Positions 62,964 to 64,000 of a DNA stretch of 64,000 bases are shown here, in pieces (the stretch's first letter is position 1; the number at the start of each line of letters is the position of its first letter). Source of the DNA: Devosia sp. 66-14. GTDB taxonomy: Bacteria; Pseudomonadota; Alphaproteobacteria; Rhizobiales; Devosiaceae. The translations under genes and the position numbers were made by a program. The stretch is from contig MKVB01000005.1 of NCBI GenBank assembly GCA_001899085.1, forward strand, positions 96,916 to 160,915, in the 5' to 3' direction. The notes under the pieces are model-generated. The model was not told the origin of the DNA. It saw nothing but the letters and a program-made list of their open reading frames with translations, and did no database searches.

Positions 62964-64000
62964 ATGGCACAGGCACAGGCGACGATGGACCACAAAGACG
63001 CTGGGGACGCAGCCAAGGCGGGGCTTCCCGCCGTGGCGCGCGCGGCGAACGAGTCCAAGGTGGTGAACATTCCAGTGGAGCGTGTGGCGGAACCGGCGCC
63101 GGCTCCCCTGCCCGCCCCAGTTGCGGAGGAAGCCGCGGAACCGCCGGCTGCAGCGCCCAACAAGAGCCGCAGGAAGGCGAAGCTGTTTGGCATTGGCCTC
63201 TTGCTGACGCTGGGTGGCGTGGTCGCATGGTATCCGCTGGCCGACCATTATGCGCCGTTCGCCTCGGGCGCCTCGATCACCGCACAGGTGACGCAGGTGG
63301 CGCCGCGCGTCGCCGGGCCGGTGAAGCATGTGCTGATCGCCGACAATGCCGAAGTGAAGGCCGGGCAGCCGCTGTTCGAGATCGACGATACGACGTTCCG
63401 GATGGACGTGGCGCAGGCGCACGGCCAGCTCGACCAGGCGATGAACAGCGTAACCTCGGGCGTCGCGGCGGTGCCGGCGGCGGAGGCCAAGGTCTCGCAG
63501 ACCGAGGTGGCACTGACCATTGCCCAGCAGGAACTGGATCGTGCCACGCAGCTGTTCGACAAGGGGCTGCTGTCGCAGGCGAAGTTCACCACGGCCGATG
63601 CCAACCACAAGACTGCAGCGCTCAATGTCGAGGCGGCAAAAGCCGATCTCGAGCGCATCAAGGCCTCGGCCAGCACGGCGGACGCCAGCAATCCCAACGT
63701 GCGCGCCGCGCAGGCGGCGGTCGACAAGGCGGAATTCGCGCTCGCCAACACCACGGTAGTGGCCCCGGCCGACGGCTATATCTCGAACCTGTCGCTGGCC
63801 GAGGGGCAGTTCGTCGCTGCCGGCACCCCGGCCCTGACCTTCATCAACCCGGCGACGCAGATGGTGATCGCGGACCTGCGCGAGAACCAGCTGGTCAACG
63901 TGCAGGCCGGCGACAAGGCGGTGGTGATGTTCGAGGCCGCGCCGGGCAGGCAGTTCGAGGCGACCGTCGACAGCATCGCCTGGGGCATCAATAGCGGCCG
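62964..64000 (+). CDS. HlyD/EmrA-family membrane fusion protein, truncated by window end
   Basis: The frame from the ATG at 62964 stays open to the right edge (345 codons), with GGAG 5 bases upstream. After an Ala/Pro-rich cytoplasmic segment comes one membrane helix (LFGIGLLLTLGGVVAWYPL), then the lipoyl/biotin-like half ITAQVTQVAPRVAGPVKHVLI, a coiled-coil hairpin and the second lipoyl half ANTTVVAPADGYISNLSL. It should bridge an EmrB-type exporter to the outer membrane. The partner transporter would lie beyond the edge. Confidence 0.9.
   Translation, partial: MAQAQATMDHKDAGDAAKAGLPAVARAANESKVVNIPVERVAEPAPAPLPAPVAEEAAEPPAAAPNKSRRKAKLFGIGLLLTLGGVVAWYPLADHYAPFASGASITAQVTQVAPRVAGPVKHVLIADNAEVKAGQPLFEIDDTTFRMDVAQAHGQLDQAMNSVTSGVAAVPAAEAKVSQTEVALTIAQQELDRATQLFDKGLLSQAKFTTADANHKTAALNVEAAKADLERIKASASTADASNPNVRAAQAAVDKAEFALANTTVVAPADGYISNLSLAEGQFVAAGTPALTFINPATQMVIADLRENQLVNVQAGDKAVVMFEAAPGRQFEATVDSIAWGINSG

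Noticed and set aside
62927-63994. Open frame overlapping the membrane fusion protein in another phase
   Set aside because: Its product is Gly/Arg-rich noise; the real frame from 62964 has HlyD-type motifs and runs off the window.

Overview
The window looks like a chromosomal segment of a high-GC alphaproteobacterium of the order Hyphomicrobiales, most plausibly a Devosia-type organism. This rests on the rpmH-rnpA-yidC-yihA cluster, the dapD/dapE and dnaX-ybaB-recR gene orders, a cycM-like cytochrome divergent from pheA, a Caulobacter/Rhizobium-type cpa/tad pilus locus, and DUF1127 and DUF805 small proteins. The genus is inferred; no rRNA or species marker is present. Almost everything is chromosomal core or ordinary accessory content. 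I see no prophage, transposase, CRISPR array or plasmid functions.

Layout. 1-2331: GDP-L-fucose synthesis (gmd, fcl) and a truncated glycosyltransferase of an exopolysaccharide cluster. 2780-2853: tRNA-Arg(ACG). 2954-5878: an orphan sensor kinase behind a flavoprotein of the dihydrolipoamide dehydrogenase fold that has lost both active-site cysteines. 6025-10006: the rpmH-rnpA-yidC operon, continued by a sulfotransferase-like gene and the GTPase yihA. 10013-14864: a minus-strand block with a secreted unknown protein, a class I amidotransferase, a Tat-exported MsrB, a fasciclin protein and an ECF sigma/RskA anti-sigma pair; it separates yihA from argB (15007).

16327-22791 is accessory: a glycosidase-like secreted protein, a YCII protein, a TetR-controlled DHA2 drug exporter with an obvious operator, a nucleotidyltransferase, a pyrimidine nucleotidase and a LOG-family protein. 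22846-29492: lysine/peptidoglycan precursor synthesis (dapD, dapE), three coupled four-helix membrane proteins, then fmt-truA and def on the other strand. 29643-41248: rmuC, a dienelactone hydrolase, a MHYT-PAS-GGDEF-EAL protein, recR/ybaB/dnaX with the SRP RNA, small unknown proteins, pheA and a membrane-anchored cytochrome c.

41319-44593: a GhrA-type reductase, a MarR-GNAT fusion and an M17 aminopeptidase. 44757-55819 is the tad (type IVc) pilus locus: tadD, then tadC-tadB-cpaF-cpaE-cpaC-cpaB-cpaA-pilA on the minus strand and three divergent pilus genes (secretin N-domain protein and two TadE-like pseudopilins). A cpaD gene is not seen. 55982-60778: a HAD phosphatase and a nucleoside-salvage operon deoA-deoB-upp behind an AraC-type regulator carrying an 18-bp tandem repeat. 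60817-64000: a VOC protein, a DMT exporter and a divergent MarR/EmrA efflux pair cut by the window edge.

Intergenic space holds several striking inverted repeats (15994-16132, 21800-21923, 28911-28963), clear hairpin terminators and a few good promoters. The best candidates for something new are the cysteine-less flavoprotein with its neighbouring orphan kinase, the triplet of membrane proteins coupled to dapE, and the tad locus without cpaD.
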